64,000 nucleotides of DNA from Jiella flava (GCF_017349315.1 NZ_JAFMPP010000001.1:186001-250000); one strand, 5' to 3'. Positions 36,901-45,833 are shown, counted from the first letter of the stretch. Notes: generated from the sequence alone by a model not told the origin. Numbers and translations are program-made.

Positions 36901-37430
36901 CCGAATTCGCCTCTTATCTGATGTATCCGAAGGTCTTCACCGACTACGCCCTGGCCACGGAGAAATACGGCCCGGTCTCGATGCTGCCGACGCCGAATTA
37001 TTTCTACGGCATCGCCCAGGACGACGAAGTGCTGGTCGAGATCGAGCGCGGCAAGACGCTGGTCATCCGCTGTCTGGGCTTCGGCGAGACCGACGAGAAG
37101 GGTATGCGCACGGTGTTTTTCGAGCTGAACGGTCAGCCGCGCCGGGTAAAGGTGCCGGACCGGGCCCATGGTGCGGCAGATGGAGGCGTGAAGCCGAAGG
37201 CCGATCCGGCCAATGCCAACCATGTCGGCGCACCGATGCCCGGCGTGGTGTCGACGCTGGCGGTGGCGGCCGGCCAGTCGGTGCAGGCCGGCGATGTGCT
37301 CCTGTCGATCGAAGCGATGAAGATGGAAACCGCGATCCATGCCGAGCGCGACGGCGTGATCGAGGCCGTCCATGTCACCGCCGGCGCCCAGATCGATGCC
37401 AAGGATCTGCTGCTCACCTACGCCGGCTGA
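33969..37430 (+). CDS. pyc: Pyruvate carboxylase
   Basis: 1153 residues, full length for the single-chain enzyme. It carboxylates pyruvate to oxaloacetate using ATP and bicarbonate in the cytosol. Domains in order: biotin carboxylase (KILVANRSEIAIRVFRAA; ATP-grasp loop KASWGGGGRGMRV; FIEVNPRIQVEHTVTEE), carboxyltransferase (ITDTTMRDGHQSLLATR; LECWGGATFDVAMRFL; HFHTHDTSG with metal-binding His), and biotinyl carrier (IEAMKMET with the biotinylated Lys). The GTG start at 33969 has GGGAG seven bases upstream and gives the family N-terminus. Codon use is strongly biased, consistent with high expression. Confidence 0.97.
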   Translation: MAIRKILVANRSEIAIRVFRAANELGLKTVAIWAEEDKLALHRFKADESYQVGRGAHLDKDLGPIESYLSIDEVLRVAKLSGADAIHPGYGLLSESPEFVDACHAAGITFIGPSGDTMRRLGNKVAARNLAVEVGVPVVPATEPLPDDMAKVREMAAEVGYPVMLKASWGGGGRGMRVIRAEADLEREVTEAKREAKAAFGKDEVYLEKLVERARHVEVQILGDTHGTVVDLFERDCSIQRRNQKVVERAPAPYLDHERRRELAGYARKIAEATNYVGAGTVEFLMDADTGAFYFIEVNPRIQVEHTVTEEVTGIDIVKAQIHILDGYAIGTPESGVPRQEDIRLNGHALQCRITTEDPEHNFIPDYGRITAYRGATGFGIRLDGGTAYSGAVITRYYDPLLEKVTAWAPTAEEAIARMDRALREFRIRGVATNLTFLEAIISHEKFRTNRYTTKFIDETKELFQQVKRRDRATKLLTYLADVSVNGHPETKNRPLPSEDHAPPSPPLFDKPIADGSRQKLDELGPQGFAEWLRDKPEVMITDTTMRDGHQSLLATRARTHDIVAIAEAYARGLPQLLSLECWGGATFDVAMRFLTEDPWERLALIREKAPNILLQMLLRGSNGVGYTNYPDNIVKHFVAEAAKGGVDLFRVFDCLNWVENMRVSMDAVQEAGKLCEGAICYTGDLFDPERSKYDLKYYVSLAKEMEAAGAHILGVKDMAGLLKPAAARVLFKALKEEVGLPIHFHTHDTSGISASTVLAAVEAGVDAVDAAMDAFSGNTSQPCLGSIVEALKGSERDPGLSSEAIRRISFYWEAVRNQYAAFESDLKGPASEVYLHEMPGGQFTNLKEQARSLGLETRWHQVAQTYADVNKMFGDIVKVTPSSKVVGDMALMMVSQDLSVTDVMDSNKDLAFPDSVVAMMHGDLGQPPAGWPKDIQKKVLKDKQPITVRPGSLIPDADLAKERETIEAKIERKVSDAEFASYLMYPKVFTDYALATEKYGPVSMLPTPNYFYGIAQDDEVLVEIERGKTLVIRCLGFGETDEKGMRTVFFELNGQPRRVKVPDRAHGAADGGVKPKADPANANHVGAPMPGVVSTLAVAAGQSVQAGDVLLSIEAMKMETAIHAERDGVIEAVHVTAGAQIDAKDLLLTYAG

Positions 37431-37468
37431 CGGCGGGCAGCGGCGCATCCATGAGCCGGACGGACAGC

Positions 37469-38011
37469 TTACAGCAGTCCGTCCCCCGCCAAAGCCGCGA
37501 TGAGGTGGTCGGCACGCGCGCCGACCGAAATTTTCGGCAGTGTATCGAGCTCATAGCCAAGCTCGCTATAAGCGTCGACGAGCCGTTCATATTCGGCGCG
37601 CGCGGTGACAAGATCGTGCCGGCGCTCATCGTCCCCGACGAAGATCTCCGGCCAGGGCGGCGCCATAAAGACCCGGCGATGAACGCGCTGGAGCCCGATA
37701 GCGTGGCGCAGACACGCCTCGCCGGTCGCAAATTCGAGAGCGGCTGCGGCGTCGATGAGCCCGCGGTCGAAAAAGACGATCCCCTCCTGACCGCTGGCCT
37801 TGTCGCAATCCTTTCGCCCCATCGCCACGGCGCGCCGGGCAAAGGCCGCCGGATCGATCCAGGGCAAGGCCGAGCCACCGAAACGCTGCTCGCTGGCCAC
37901 GATCCGTCGGCCAGGCTCCTCCACGACAGCGAAGCCGCGGCGGCACAATTCGGTCAGAAGCGTCGACTTTCCACCGCCAGAGCAACCGGAAATGATGACG
38001 AATGCTGGCAT
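37469..38011 (-). CDS. P-loop ATPase / kinase-like protein
   Basis: 180 residues. An N-terminal P-loop (VIISGCSGGGKSTLLTEL), a VVEEPGRRIV segment, and FFDRGLIDAAAALEFATGE resemble small AAA_28/NadR-like predicted kinases. GDDERRHDLVTARAEYERLVDAYSELGYEL is a conserved helical lid. The substrate is unknown; homologues are often annotated simply as AAA family ATPase. ATG 38011 has an AAAGGGGA ribosome site. It is convergent with pyc. Confidence 0.8.
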   Translation of the reverse strand: MPAFVIISGCSGGGKSTLLTELCRRGFAVVEEPGRRIVASEQRFGGSALPWIDPAAFARRAVAMGRKDCDKASGQEGIVFFDRGLIDAAAALEFATGEACLRHAIGLQRVHRRVFMAPPWPEIFVGDDERRHDLVTARAEYERLVDAYSELGYELDTLPKISVGARADHLIAALAGDGLL

Positions 38012-38063
38012 CGAACATCCCCTTTGAAGATGACGGCTCTCGATTTGCGACGCACCGCCGGCC

Positions 38064-38545
38064 TCAGGCACCGACCGCCGTGCCGAAGACCATCAGCGCC
38101 CGGACCAGCGACTTGATCGCGCCAAGATGCGCCGTGCCGTAACGCTCCGGCCAAACTGCCCCGAAAAGCGGCGCGTAGAGGCCGAAGCTGACACCCATCA
38201 GGGCCATGAAGATCAAGATCGAGGCCGGCGCCGACCAAAGGCCGATCGCCAGATTGGCGCCGGCCGTGGCCGAAAGCATGACCGCAACAGCCGCACCGAG
38301 CCGTAGCGATCGATCAGCGGGCCGGCCACCACGGTCGTCAGGATCACCGTCACCGACAAAAGCAGCTTCGCGGCCATATAGAGCCCCCCGAACTCGCCAT
38401 TCGTCAGATGGAATTCGGCGCGGATATCACCGCCCGAGACGGCGATGAAAAAGGTCTGGCCATAGCTCGAAAATAAAGTGAGCAAAAAACCACCGGCCAG
38501 CCAGCGGGCATTGTCGTGAACGAACCCGCCGGACCCTCGGAGCAC
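38064..38545 (-). pseudogene. Truncated, frameshifted MFS transporter
   Basis: One frame (38545 down to about 38290) encodes the N-terminal helices of an MFS protein: DNARWLAGGFLLTLFSSYGQ, FGGLYMAAKLLLSVTVI and GPLIDRYGSVRL, the last being the loop 2-3 motif. The protein then shifts frame near 38290 to MLSATAGANLAIGLWSAP and ends with LFGAVWPERYGTAHLGAIKS, which is C-terminal-half MFS sequence. Only about 160 of the usual 400 residues remain, so a large internal deletion plus a frameshift has occurred. Confidence 0.8.
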
Positions 38546-38925
38546 CCTCAGGCCGCGTCTCGAAATACCATCCTCCCCGGCCGCCAACGCGGCGCCGTTC
38601 GCCAGCGGCGAGCGCCCCATCGTTGCGACCCGGCCCCAAAAATCGATCGGCCATATCGTGGAACGGTTTGTCTTCCTTGCCAAGTCGGCGGGCCCACGGA
38701 CATCGGACCAAGCGTTGCCTATTCGGGCGAGCTGCCGTGGTCGCTGTCACCGGCATCGCTCTCGAGGAGCGGTGTCTCGATCCTGCCTCCAGCATCGGCG
38801 AGACAATCGGAATCGATTTTCGGCAAAGCACGATGCGTCGATTCCAAGGGTGAGAGCGACCTTTCTGCGTCCGATCGGACGCAGGGCGCTCCAGACAACG
38901 ATTTTCAAATGCTGGCCGACGGGCG
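38546..38925. other. Intergenic stretch with repeat copy D
   Basis: 380 bases upstream of the MFS remnant. Apart from the dispersed repeat at 38791-38892 nothing was recognised; frames on both strands are short and unlike known proteins. Confidence 0.5.
38791..38892 (+). repeat. Dispersed intergenic repeat, copy D (fullest copy)
   Basis: Runs from AGCATCGGCGAGACAATCGG through AATCGATTTTCGGCAAAGCA and CGATGCGTCGATTCCAAGGG to the complete palindrome CTGCGTCCGATCGGACGCAG and GGCGCTCC. I use it as the reference for the family. Confidence 0.9.
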
Positions 38926-39390
38926 TCAAAGGACCCGCTTGAAGCCGAGATGGCTCTGGGCAAAGCCGAGACGGGTGTAGAAGCGGTGCGCGTCGAGCCG
39001 ACCGGCATCGGAGGTCAGTTGGACCAGTTTGCAGCCGCGTTCGCGACAGGCCTCGATCGCCCAGGCGATCATCTGACTGCCGAACCCGCCGCCGCGCAGC
39101 CTCGAGGCGACGCGCACGGCCTCGATCTGGCCGCGCCAAGCGCCGCGATGGCCAAGCCCCGGCAGAAACGAGAGTTGAAGCGTACCGACCGTCTCCCCGT
39201 CCTTCAGGGCGACGATGAGACGCTGATTCGGATCGGCATCGATTGCGGCGAAGGCGTCCCCATAAACCGGATCCAGCGGCAGCGAGGCGTCGTCTCGCCC
39301 GCGCCCGCGAATGTCGTCGACGAGCAAGGCGACGATCGCCGGAAGATCGGCTTCTGTGGCATCGCGAAATTGCAGGTTCGTCACAGACAT
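38926..39390 (-). CDS. GNAT-family N-acetyltransferase
   Basis: 154 residues. The fold shows FRDATEADLPAIVALLVDD, then VGTLQLSFLPGLGHRGAWRGQIEAVRVASRLRGGGFGSQMI with the acetyl-CoA loop (R-x-x-G-x-G, here RLRGGGFGSQ), and the closing DAHRFYTRLGFAQSHLGFKR. The acceptor is unknown. Start 39390 matches the conserved beginning; upstream residues in the same frame are Cys/Arg-rich and unlikely. Same strand as, and downstream of, the SDR gene. Confidence 0.85.
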   Translation of the reverse strand: MSVTNLQFRDATEADLPAIVALLVDDIRGRGRDDASLPLDPVYGDAFAAIDADPNQRLIVALKDGETVGTLQLSFLPGLGHRGAWRGQIEAVRVASRLRGGGFGSQMIAWAIEACRERGCKLVQLTSDAGRLDAHRFYTRLGFAQSHLGFKRVL

Positions 39391-39507
39391 GGAGGGCCAT
39401 TCGGTATGAAGCGGCGCGCATCGCGCACCCTGCCCCGGTAGCCGAGCCGCAGCCACCGTGCAAGCGCGGCAAGCAGCCAAGCTGCCCCGCCACACCGGAT
39501 GTCGTGC

Positions 39508-40305
39508 TTAGTTCTGCACCGCCTGGACCGAGCCGCCATCGACTCTGAGGTTCGAGCCGTTGATGAAGGAACCCCGCTCCGAGACGACGAGAGCGATCGC
39601 CGCCGCGACCTCCTCGACCTTGCCCCGCCGCTTCTGGACGATGCCGGGGCGTTCCTCGTCGAGAAAGCTCTTCACCGCCTCGTCGAAGGAGACGCCGAGC
39701 TCCTTGGAGCGCTTTTCCATCATGCCGTCGGTCATCGCGGTCTCGATGAAGGCCGGCGAGACGGTGTTGCACAAAATGCCGTGGGCGGCCTCCTGATAGG
39801 ACAGATTCTTGACGAAGGCGGCCAGCGCCGCCTTGGCGGTATTGTAAGTGGCTTCGTCCCAGTAGGGCTGAACGGCGTTTTCGGAAGTGATGCAGACGAA
39901 ACGGCCCCACCCCTTCTCGCGCATCGCCGGAAAGGTCGCCCGGGCCATGCGCACGGCGGAGAAAAAGTCGATGTCCCAGGCCTCGCGATAATCCTCATCG
40001 GTCATCTCGAGGGGATGGCCCTTGGCGCCGGTGATGCCGGAGGTGTGGACGACGATGTCGATCGCGCCGAATTTTTCCCGGCTGGCCCGGGCAAGCGCAT
40101 CGACATCGGCCTGTTTGGTGACATCGGCGGCAACGCAAATCACCTCCGTCGGCAGCGACTCGGCATCGTTTTGCAGATCGTCGGTCTTCAAGTCCGACAA
40201 GACCAGCCGGCAGCCTTCTTCAGCGAGAATCTTTGCCGTCGCAAAGCCCATGCCGCCGGTCGCACCGGTGATCAGCGCCACCTTGTCTCTGATCTGCAAA
40301 TCCAT
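39508..40305 (-). CDS. Short-chain dehydrogenase/reductase (SDR)
   Basis: 265 residues. The cofactor motif TGATGGMG (TGxxxGxG) lies near residue 14, followed by LVLSDLKTDD, whose Asp suggests NAD preference. The catalytic region ITSENAVQPYWDEATYNTAKAAL gives the Ser/Tyr/Lys set (YNTAK). NTVSPAFIETAM and INGSNLRVDGGSVQ end the family pattern. The substrate is unknown. It is divergent from rsmE with 92 bases between them. Confidence 0.9.
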   Translation of the reverse strand: MDLQIRDKVALITGATGGMGFATAKILAEEGCRLVLSDLKTDDLQNDAESLPTEVICVAADVTKQADVDALARASREKFGAIDIVVHTSGITGAKGHPLEMTDEDYREAWDIDFFSAVRMARATFPAMREKGWGRFVCITSENAVQPYWDEATYNTAKAALAAFVKNLSYQEAAHGILCNTVSPAFIETAMTDGMMEKRSKELGVSFDEAVKSFLDEERPGIVQKRRGKVEEVAAAIALVVSERGSFINGSNLRVDGGSVQAVQN

Positions 40306-40397
40306 GAAATGTCCCTTTCGAAAACGACAATGATTTGCGCTGACAACGGCAGGCTCGGCCTTAAGTTGCGGAGCGAGCAAGAACGAGACGCGGATAA

Positions 40398-41135
40398 ATG
40401 CCTGCCTACGACTTCAAGAGCCCCCGCCTGTTCGTCGCGGCCGATCTCGCCGAGGGCAGCCCCGTCGCACTCGATCCGGCCCAGGCGAACTATCTGATGA
40501 ATGTCATGCGGCTCGAGACCGGCGCGAGCGTTCTCGCCTTCAACGGCCGCGACGGCGAGTGGCGCTGCCAGCTGGAGCGGGCCGGCAAGAAGAAGGCCGA
40601 TCTTCTGCCCGAGGCTCTGCTGCGCGCCCAGACGCCCCCGTCCCAACTCGCCTATCTGTTCGCGCCGCTGAAGCACGCCCGGCTCGACTACATGGTGCAG
40701 AAGGCGGTCGAGATGGGCGCCGGCATCCTGCAGCCGGTGATGACCCAGCACGTTCAATCGAGCCGGGTGAATGTCGAGCGAATGCAGGCCAATGCCATCG
40801 AGGCGGCCGAGCAATGCGGGATTCTGACCATCGCCGAATGCCGCGAACCGATGAAGTTCGACGCGGCGCTCGCCGCCTATCTCCCGCACGGCCCGATGAT
40901 CTTCTGCGACGAGCGCGAGGATGCGCAAAGCCCGGCGGCAACGCTCGCCGCGCTCCCGCGCGGGCCGCTATCGCTGCTGATCGGGCCGGAGGGCGGCTTT
41001 TCGGCGGAGGAGCGGGATCGATTGCGGGCCGAGGGGGGCGTCACCGCCATCGCGCTCGGGCCTCGCATCCTGCGCGCCGACACCGCGGCAGTGGCCGCCC
41101 TCGCCATCGTCCAGGCGGTGATCGGCGATTGGTGA
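40398..41135 (+). CDS. rsmE: 16S rRNA (uracil(1498)-N3)-methyltransferase
   Basis: 245 residues. A SPOUT methyltransferase with a small N-terminal PUA-like RNA-binding part (RLFVAADLAEGSPVALDPAQANYLMNVMRL). It has KHARLDYMVQKAVEMGAGILQPVMTQH and the knotted SAM site LLIGPEGGFSAEE and ALGPRILRADTAAVAALAI. It methylates the ribosomal decoding region using S-adenosylmethionine. It reads in the same direction as gshA, 159 bases away, a pairing that recurs in related genomes. Confidence 0.95.
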   Translation: MPAYDFKSPRLFVAADLAEGSPVALDPAQANYLMNVMRLETGASVLAFNGRDGEWRCQLERAGKKKADLLPEALLRAQTPPSQLAYLFAPLKHARLDYMVQKAVEMGAGILQPVMTQHVQSSRVNVERMQANAIEAAEQCGILTIAECREPMKFDAALAAYLPHGPMIFCDEREDAQSPAATLAALPRGPLSLLIGPEGGFSAEERDRLRAEGGVTAIALGPRILRADTAAVAALAIVQAVIGDW

Positions 41136-41294
41136 GCGCCGTCGCTTCTGAGCATCAGCCGCGCAGTCTGGCCGCACCGTCAACCGATCGCCGCTTGCGC
41201 GCGCGGCAAAATCGAGGCACCACCGCGTGAGATAAAATGGCGGGTTGCGTGCGCCAAAGGCTCGGCGCGTCTCGTAACGAATGGAAGTGAACGA

Positions 41295-42668
41295 ATGGCG
41301 CGTGACACGACCGATCTGACGCCCGTCTCGTCGATGGACGACCTCGTAGGCCATCTCAAGGACGGCGAAAAGCCGCCCGAGAACTTTCGGATCGGCACCG
41401 AGCACGAGAAGTTCGGCTATTATCTGGAGGATCTGTCGCCGGTGCCCTATGGCGGCGAGCGTGGCATCCGCAAGATCCTGGAAGGCATGCAGTCGCTCTC
41501 CGGCTGGGAGCCGATCATCGACGACGGCAATTTGATCGGCCTCTACAGCGCCGACGGCGGCGGCGCGATCTCGCTCGAACCCGGCGGCCAGTTCGAACTC
41601 TCCGGCGCGCCGCTCGAAACCATCCACGCCACCTGTCGCGAATCGAACGATCATCTGGCCAAGGTCCGCGCCGTCGCCAAGGATCTCGGCATCGGCTTTC
41701 TCGGCATCGGCTCCTCGCCGAGCTGGACCCTCGCCGAAACCCCGATCATGCCGAAATCGCGCTACGAGATCATGCGCCGCTACATGCCGAAGGTCGGCAC
41801 CCGCGGCCTCGACATGATGCTGCGCACGACGACGATCCAGGTCAATCTCGACTTCGCCGACGAGGCCGACATGCGGCGCAAGATGCGCGTCGGCATGAAG
41901 CTGCAGCCGGTGGCCTCGGCGCTGTTTGCCCATTCGCCCTTCACCGAAGGCCGGCCGAACGGCCTCGTCTCCTGGCGCTCGCAGGTGTGGACGGATGTCG
42001 ATAACCAGCGCTCGGGGTTGCTGCCCTTTGTCTTCGACGAGCGCTTCTCCTATCGCGACTATGCCGAATGGGCGCTCGACGTGCCGATGTATTTCGTTAC
42101 CCGCGACGGCATCTATCATGACGCGACCCATGTCACCTTCCGCCAGTTCATGGACGGGGCGCTGAAGGGCGCCATCCCCGATCCCCAGCCGCAGCTTGGC
42201 GATTGGGCCAACCATCTCTCGACGCTCTTCCCGGACGTGCGGCTGAAGCGCTTCATCGAGATGCGCGGCGCCGACGGCGGCCCGTGGCGGCGGATCTGCG
42301 CCCTGCCGGCCTATTGGGTCGGGCTGCTCTACGACGAGGCGACACTGCAGGCGGTCGACGCGCTAACCGCCGACTGGCGCTTCGAGGAAGTCGACGCGAT
42401 GCGCTCGGCGGTCCCGCACGACGGCTTCCGCACGCCCTTCCGCGACGGGACGGTGCTGGATCTCGCTCGCGAGACGCTCAAGTTGGCTCGGCAGGGTCTC
42501 AAGGCGCGTGGCCGGCTCAACGACGAGGGCTATGACGAGAGCTTCTTCCTCGCGCCTTTGGAAGAGGTGGTGGCCCGTGGCACGACATCGGCCGAAGAGC
42601 TCATCCGGCTCTATGAAGAGCAGTGGGACCGCTCGATGCCCCGGGTCTTCAAACATCTGAGTTACTGA
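41295..42668 (+). CDS. gshA: Glutamate-cysteine ligase
   Basis: 457 residues, the class II (GCS2, plant/alphaproteobacterial) type. It joins glutamate and cysteine with ATP, the first step of glutathione synthesis. Typical blocks are FRIGTEHEKFGY, ISLEPGGQFELSGAPLETIH, LGIGSSPSWTL, MPKSRYEIMRRYMPKVGTRGLDMM and TTTIQVNLDFADEADM. The C-terminus has EMRGADGGPWRRICALPAYWVGLLYD. It has its own promoter space of about 160 bases. Confidence 0.95.
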   Translation: MARDTTDLTPVSSMDDLVGHLKDGEKPPENFRIGTEHEKFGYYLEDLSPVPYGGERGIRKILEGMQSLSGWEPIIDDGNLIGLYSADGGGAISLEPGGQFELSGAPLETIHATCRESNDHLAKVRAVAKDLGIGFLGIGSSPSWTLAETPIMPKSRYEIMRRYMPKVGTRGLDMMLRTTTIQVNLDFADEADMRRKMRVGMKLQPVASALFAHSPFTEGRPNGLVSWRSQVWTDVDNQRSGLLPFVFDERFSYRDYAEWALDVPMYFVTRDGIYHDATHVTFRQFMDGALKGAIPDPQPQLGDWANHLSTLFPDVRLKRFIEMRGADGGPWRRICALPAYWVGLLYDEATLQAVDALTADWRFEEVDAMRSAVPHDGFRTPFRDGTVLDLARETLKLARQGLKARGRLNDEGYDESFFLAPLEEVVARGTTSAEELIRLYEEQWDRSMPRVFKHLSY

Positions 42669-42866
42669 CGCGAGAGCCGGCCTGCCGGCCGATCCGCTGT
42701 TGCTGGCCGCACCGCGCGGATTTCGCGATGGCGGTTCGCGAAAAATTCTCCGTTAACGGTCTGATAAGACTTGGCGCGGGCTGCCTCAGCACCATTTTCT
42801 CTTATTGAGCGCTCGCCGATCGACGCATCGTCGGGCGGAACGGGCACCCAGCCGACAGGGCCGAAG

Positions 42867-43814
42867 ATGACGGACTTTTTCGACTGGCTTACGGCAAGCG
42901 ACTCCGGCATCGGCGCCGATCGCCTCGCCGACGCATTCAACCTCAGCCAGCAGGAGATGCGCAAGACAACGAGCGCGTTGGCGCCGGCTTTTGCGCTCGC
43001 CTTGCAGCGCGCGATGATCGTCCCCGGCGCATGGGCCACGATCTGCCGCGGCTACAAGCCCTTCATGGACGACGAGACCTCAAACTTCGCCCATGGCACG
43101 ACGCACAGCCCGGTCGCCCGCGACCTTGCCAATGCGCTATTCGGCTCGCAGGATATCGTCTCCGCGATTGCCCGGCACGTCTCGGTCGCCAGCAGCGTTG
43201 CGCCGGACACGGTCGAGGAGATGATCCGCAACATCTCGGTGATGACGATTGGCACCATGCTGCGGATGATGATGACCAATCTCACCCGCAGCCAGCCCAA
43301 ACAGCTGACCGGGGGCGACTATCCCGGCGCCGTCGCCGAGATGCTGCGGCGAAGCGCCAATGCCATCGAGGCCCTCGGCCGGCCTTCCGATGCCGGCCCG
43401 CAGAGCCGCGCCGAGATCAGCCAGATCCCCGGCTCAGACTATCTCAATCGACTGTTCAAGAACGCCTTGACCGGCAGCGTGCCATGGCTGCCACCCGAAG
43501 CCGGCAAGACGCCCGACGAGCGCGCCGCCATGCCGTTTCCACCTTACGCGGCCTTGATGGAGGAGTTCGTCCGCGGCTTTCAGCAAGGCAGCGATGACGA
43601 CGCGACAGCGGCAGAGGCGACCGCGGCAAAGCGTGATGCGACCGCGGGTAGGCAGCGCGGCAGCGAAACGGCAAGCGCCGCGACCACGCCGACCGATCTC
43701 GGCGATGCCGCGCTGACCTTCCAAAAGGACTATGCACGGCGGATGCTGGAGATCCTCGCGCCTTACGCGACGAATTGGGACGGCAAGACGGACGACGACA
43801 GGCAGAGCGATTGA
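42867..43814 (+). CDS. Conserved-looking protein of unknown function
   Basis: 315 residues, soluble. The first 60 residues (FFDWLTASDSGIGADRLADAFNLSQQEMRKTTSALAPAF) look like a helical domain. ISVMTIGTMLRMMMTNL is a hydrophobic helix. The segment from about residue 235 to 275 is low-complexity (Asp/Ala/Thr-rich), then a last helical block contains ALTFQKDYARRMLEILAPYATNW. No catalytic motif is evident. ATG 42867 is preferred over 42771. I do not assign a function. Confidence 0.65.
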   Translation: MTDFFDWLTASDSGIGADRLADAFNLSQQEMRKTTSALAPAFALALQRAMIVPGAWATICRGYKPFMDDETSNFAHGTTHSPVARDLANALFGSQDIVSAIARHVSVASSVAPDTVEEMIRNISVMTIGTMLRMMMTNLTRSQPKQLTGGDYPGAVAEMLRRSANAIEALGRPSDAGPQSRAEISQIPGSDYLNRLFKNALTGSVPWLPPEAGKTPDERAAMPFPPYAALMEEFVRGFQQGSDDDATAAEATAAKRDATAGRQRGSETASAATTPTDLGDAALTFQKDYARRMLEILAPYATNWDGKTDDDRQSD

Positions 43815-43953
43815 CCGCACCGCGCCTGGATGGCGCCGGTTCGCCCTTGCTCACAGAGCGCCTATATCCAGCTCCCATCGTCTGACGCCGCCTCTCGTCC
43901 CGCGCGCCGGACCGGATACCCGCCACAATCGAGACCCAAGACCGGAACCCCAC

Positions 43954-45279
43954 TTGCTCCTCGTCAACGCCGCCATCGTCTTCGCGCTCATCGTCCTCAA
44001 CGGCTTCTTCGCCATGTCGGAGTTGGCCGTCGTGTCGGCCCGCAAGAGCCGGCTGGAGCAACTGATCAAGGAGCGCCGGCGCGGCGCCCGGATTGCGCTG
44101 AAGCTTGCCGAAAGCCCGACCACCTTTCTCTCCTCGGTGCAAATCGGGATCACCCTCGTCGGCATCTTCGCCGGCGCCTTCGGTGGTTCGGTGTTCGCCG
44201 CGCCGCTCGCCGCGGCGATGCGCGATTGGCCGGTCGTCGGTCCTATTGCCGAGGACGCGGCCTTCTTCCTCGTCGTCCTCGTCATCACCTATTTCTCGCT
44301 GGTCATCGGCGAACTCGTGCCGAAACGTCTGGCTTTGGCGAAACCTGAGGCGGTTGCCTGCTTCGTCGCCCCGATCATGCGCATCGTCGCGATGATCGGC
44401 CGGCCGTTGGTCTTCATATTGGAAGTCTCGACCCGGACGCTCGCCGCCGTCTTCGGCCTTTCCGACGACAAGGATGACGCGGTCACTGAAGAGGATGTCA
44501 GGGCGATGATCGCAGAAGGCACCCAGACCGGCGTCTTCAAGGAAAAGGAGCGGGAAATGCTGGAGGGGGTGATCTCGATCGCCGACCGCAACGTCCGCTC
44601 GATCATGGTCCCGCGCCCGGACGTCGACTGGCTGGCCCTGCGCGATGGTCCCCAGGACGCGATCGCCGAGATCGCCAAGGCCGGGCATTCGCGGTTTCCG
44701 ATCGTCGACACCGAGGAAGACGCCGTCGTCGGCATCGTCCAGACCAAGGACATTCTCGAACGCCAGCACCAGACCGGCGACTTCGCCATCGCCGATATCC
44801 TGCGCGAGCCGCTCTATGTCAACGAGGCGATGCCGATCCTGAAGCTGTTGGAGCGGTTCCGCGGCCACAGCATTCACATGGCGATCGTGCTCGACGAATA
44901 CGGCTCCTTCGAGGGCATCGCGACGCCGCAGGACATTCTCTCGGCGATCGCCGGCTCGCTGCCGGAGGGCGACGAGGACGAGCCGAAAGCGTTTCGGCGA
45001 CGGGACGGCTCCTGGCTGATCGACGGCTCGATGGCGGTCGAGCAACTCGCCCGTCAGATCGAGGATTTCGACGTGCCGCAGGAGCGGGAATACGAGACGC
45101 TGGCGGGCCTCGCCCTCGAACAGTTCGGCCATATCCCCGACACCGGCGAACGCATTCAATGGAGTGGCTTCGAGATCGAGGTGGTCGATCTCGACGGCCG
45201 GCGCATCGACAAGCTGCTGTTGCGGCGTCTTGTCCCCGATGAGCTGGACAAGGACGACGCGAACCTCCCAGCCCTGTAA
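43954..45279 (+). CDS. CNNM/CBS-domain membrane protein (hemolysin C/CorC family)
   Basis: About 441 residues. Three to four membrane helices form a CNNM domain: IVFALIVLNGFFAMSELAVVSARKSRLE, then LSSVQIGITLVGIFAGAFGG and LVIGELVPKRLALAKPE. Next come a CBS pair (RSIMVPRPDVDWLAL, GHSRFPIVD, VVGIVQTKDIL; MAIVLDEYGSFEGIATPQDIL) and a C-terminal CorC_HlyC domain. Relatives transport or regulate magnesium or other divalent cations. The start is uncertain: the conserved N-terminus begins at a TTG (43954) with a poor ribosome site, as no ATG is suitably placed. Confidence 0.9.
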   Translation: MLLVNAAIVFALIVLNGFFAMSELAVVSARKSRLEQLIKERRRGARIALKLAESPTTFLSSVQIGITLVGIFAGAFGGSVFAAPLAAAMRDWPVVGPIAEDAAFFLVVLVITYFSLVIGELVPKRLALAKPEAVACFVAPIMRIVAMIGRPLVFILEVSTRTLAAVFGLSDDKDDAVTEEDVRAMIAEGTQTGVFKEKEREMLEGVISIADRNVRSIMVPRPDVDWLALRDGPQDAIAEIAKAGHSRFPIVDTEEDAVVGIVQTKDILERQHQTGDFAIADILREPLYVNEAMPILKLLERFRGHSIHMAIVLDEYGSFEGIATPQDILSAIAGSLPEGDEDEPKAFRRRDGSWLIDGSMAVEQLARQIEDFDVPQEREYETLAGLALEQFGHIPDTGERIQWSGFEIEVVDLDGRRIDKLLLRRLVPDELDKDDANLPAL

Positions 45280-45286
45280 AACGCGA

Positions 45287-45318
45287 CACGGCCGGCCACC
45301 TGATGGTGGCCGGCCGTG
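45287..45318. terminator. Very stable hairpin between convergent genes
   Basis: CACGGCCGGCCACC pairs perfectly with GGTGGCCGGCCGTG around TGAT, 7 bases after the CNNM stop. No T tract follows, but the stem strength and location suggest a transcript end for both flanking genes. Confidence 0.7.
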
Positions 45319-45372
45319 CACAGGCGAACGACGGCAATGGCCGGCTCATGGCGGGGACGCCGGCCGCCGCGT

Positions 45373-45651
45373 TCAGCGTTCGAAACCATTGCGCCGCCGC
45401 CGCGCGGCGAGGAGCGCGAGCTTATAGCTTGGATCTTCGCGCCAGTCGGAGACGAGCGACGTCGCGATGTCGTCGCGGCGCAGGCCAATATCTTTCAGCA
45501 CATAATCCGGCATGTCGGCGAGCGATTTGACGCGATGGCGGTTGATCATGGTCTTGACGATCGCTCGCACTGCCGTCGCGAAAACGGTCAGTCCGGCCGC
45601 AAAGCGGTTGGACGCGGGCTGGGTGGGGGTGGATCTCACGATGATCGTCAT
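45373..45651 (-). CDS. DUF1127 domain small protein
   Basis: 92 residues. The C-terminal half has the DUF1127 pattern: RHRVKSLADMPDYVLKDIGLRRDDI followed by an Arg-rich end. Such small basic proteins are common in Hyphomicrobiales; some members are linked to RNA turnover and to phosphate or carbon metabolism. The exact role of this one is unknown. AAGGAG precedes the ATG at a good distance. It is divergent from the LysR gene. Confidence 0.85.
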   Translation of the reverse strand: MTIIVRSTPTQPASNRFAAGLTVFATAVRAIVKTMINRHRVKSLADMPDYVLKDIGLRRDDIATSLVSDWREDPSYKLALLAARRRRNGFER

Positions 45652-45833
45652 GGCCGTTTCTCCTTTCACAAGCCATCGGATCAGAAAAAAGCGGGAGCGC
45701 TCTCCCATCGCCGAAGCGAGGGCAGCAGCAGCTCCCGAATTGTTCCTGACATGATCACTCTATGTCAGCAGGATTGATCACACCAACGAATGTTAGTAAT
45801 CTCTGGCATCACTTTCGATGATGGATCATTATC

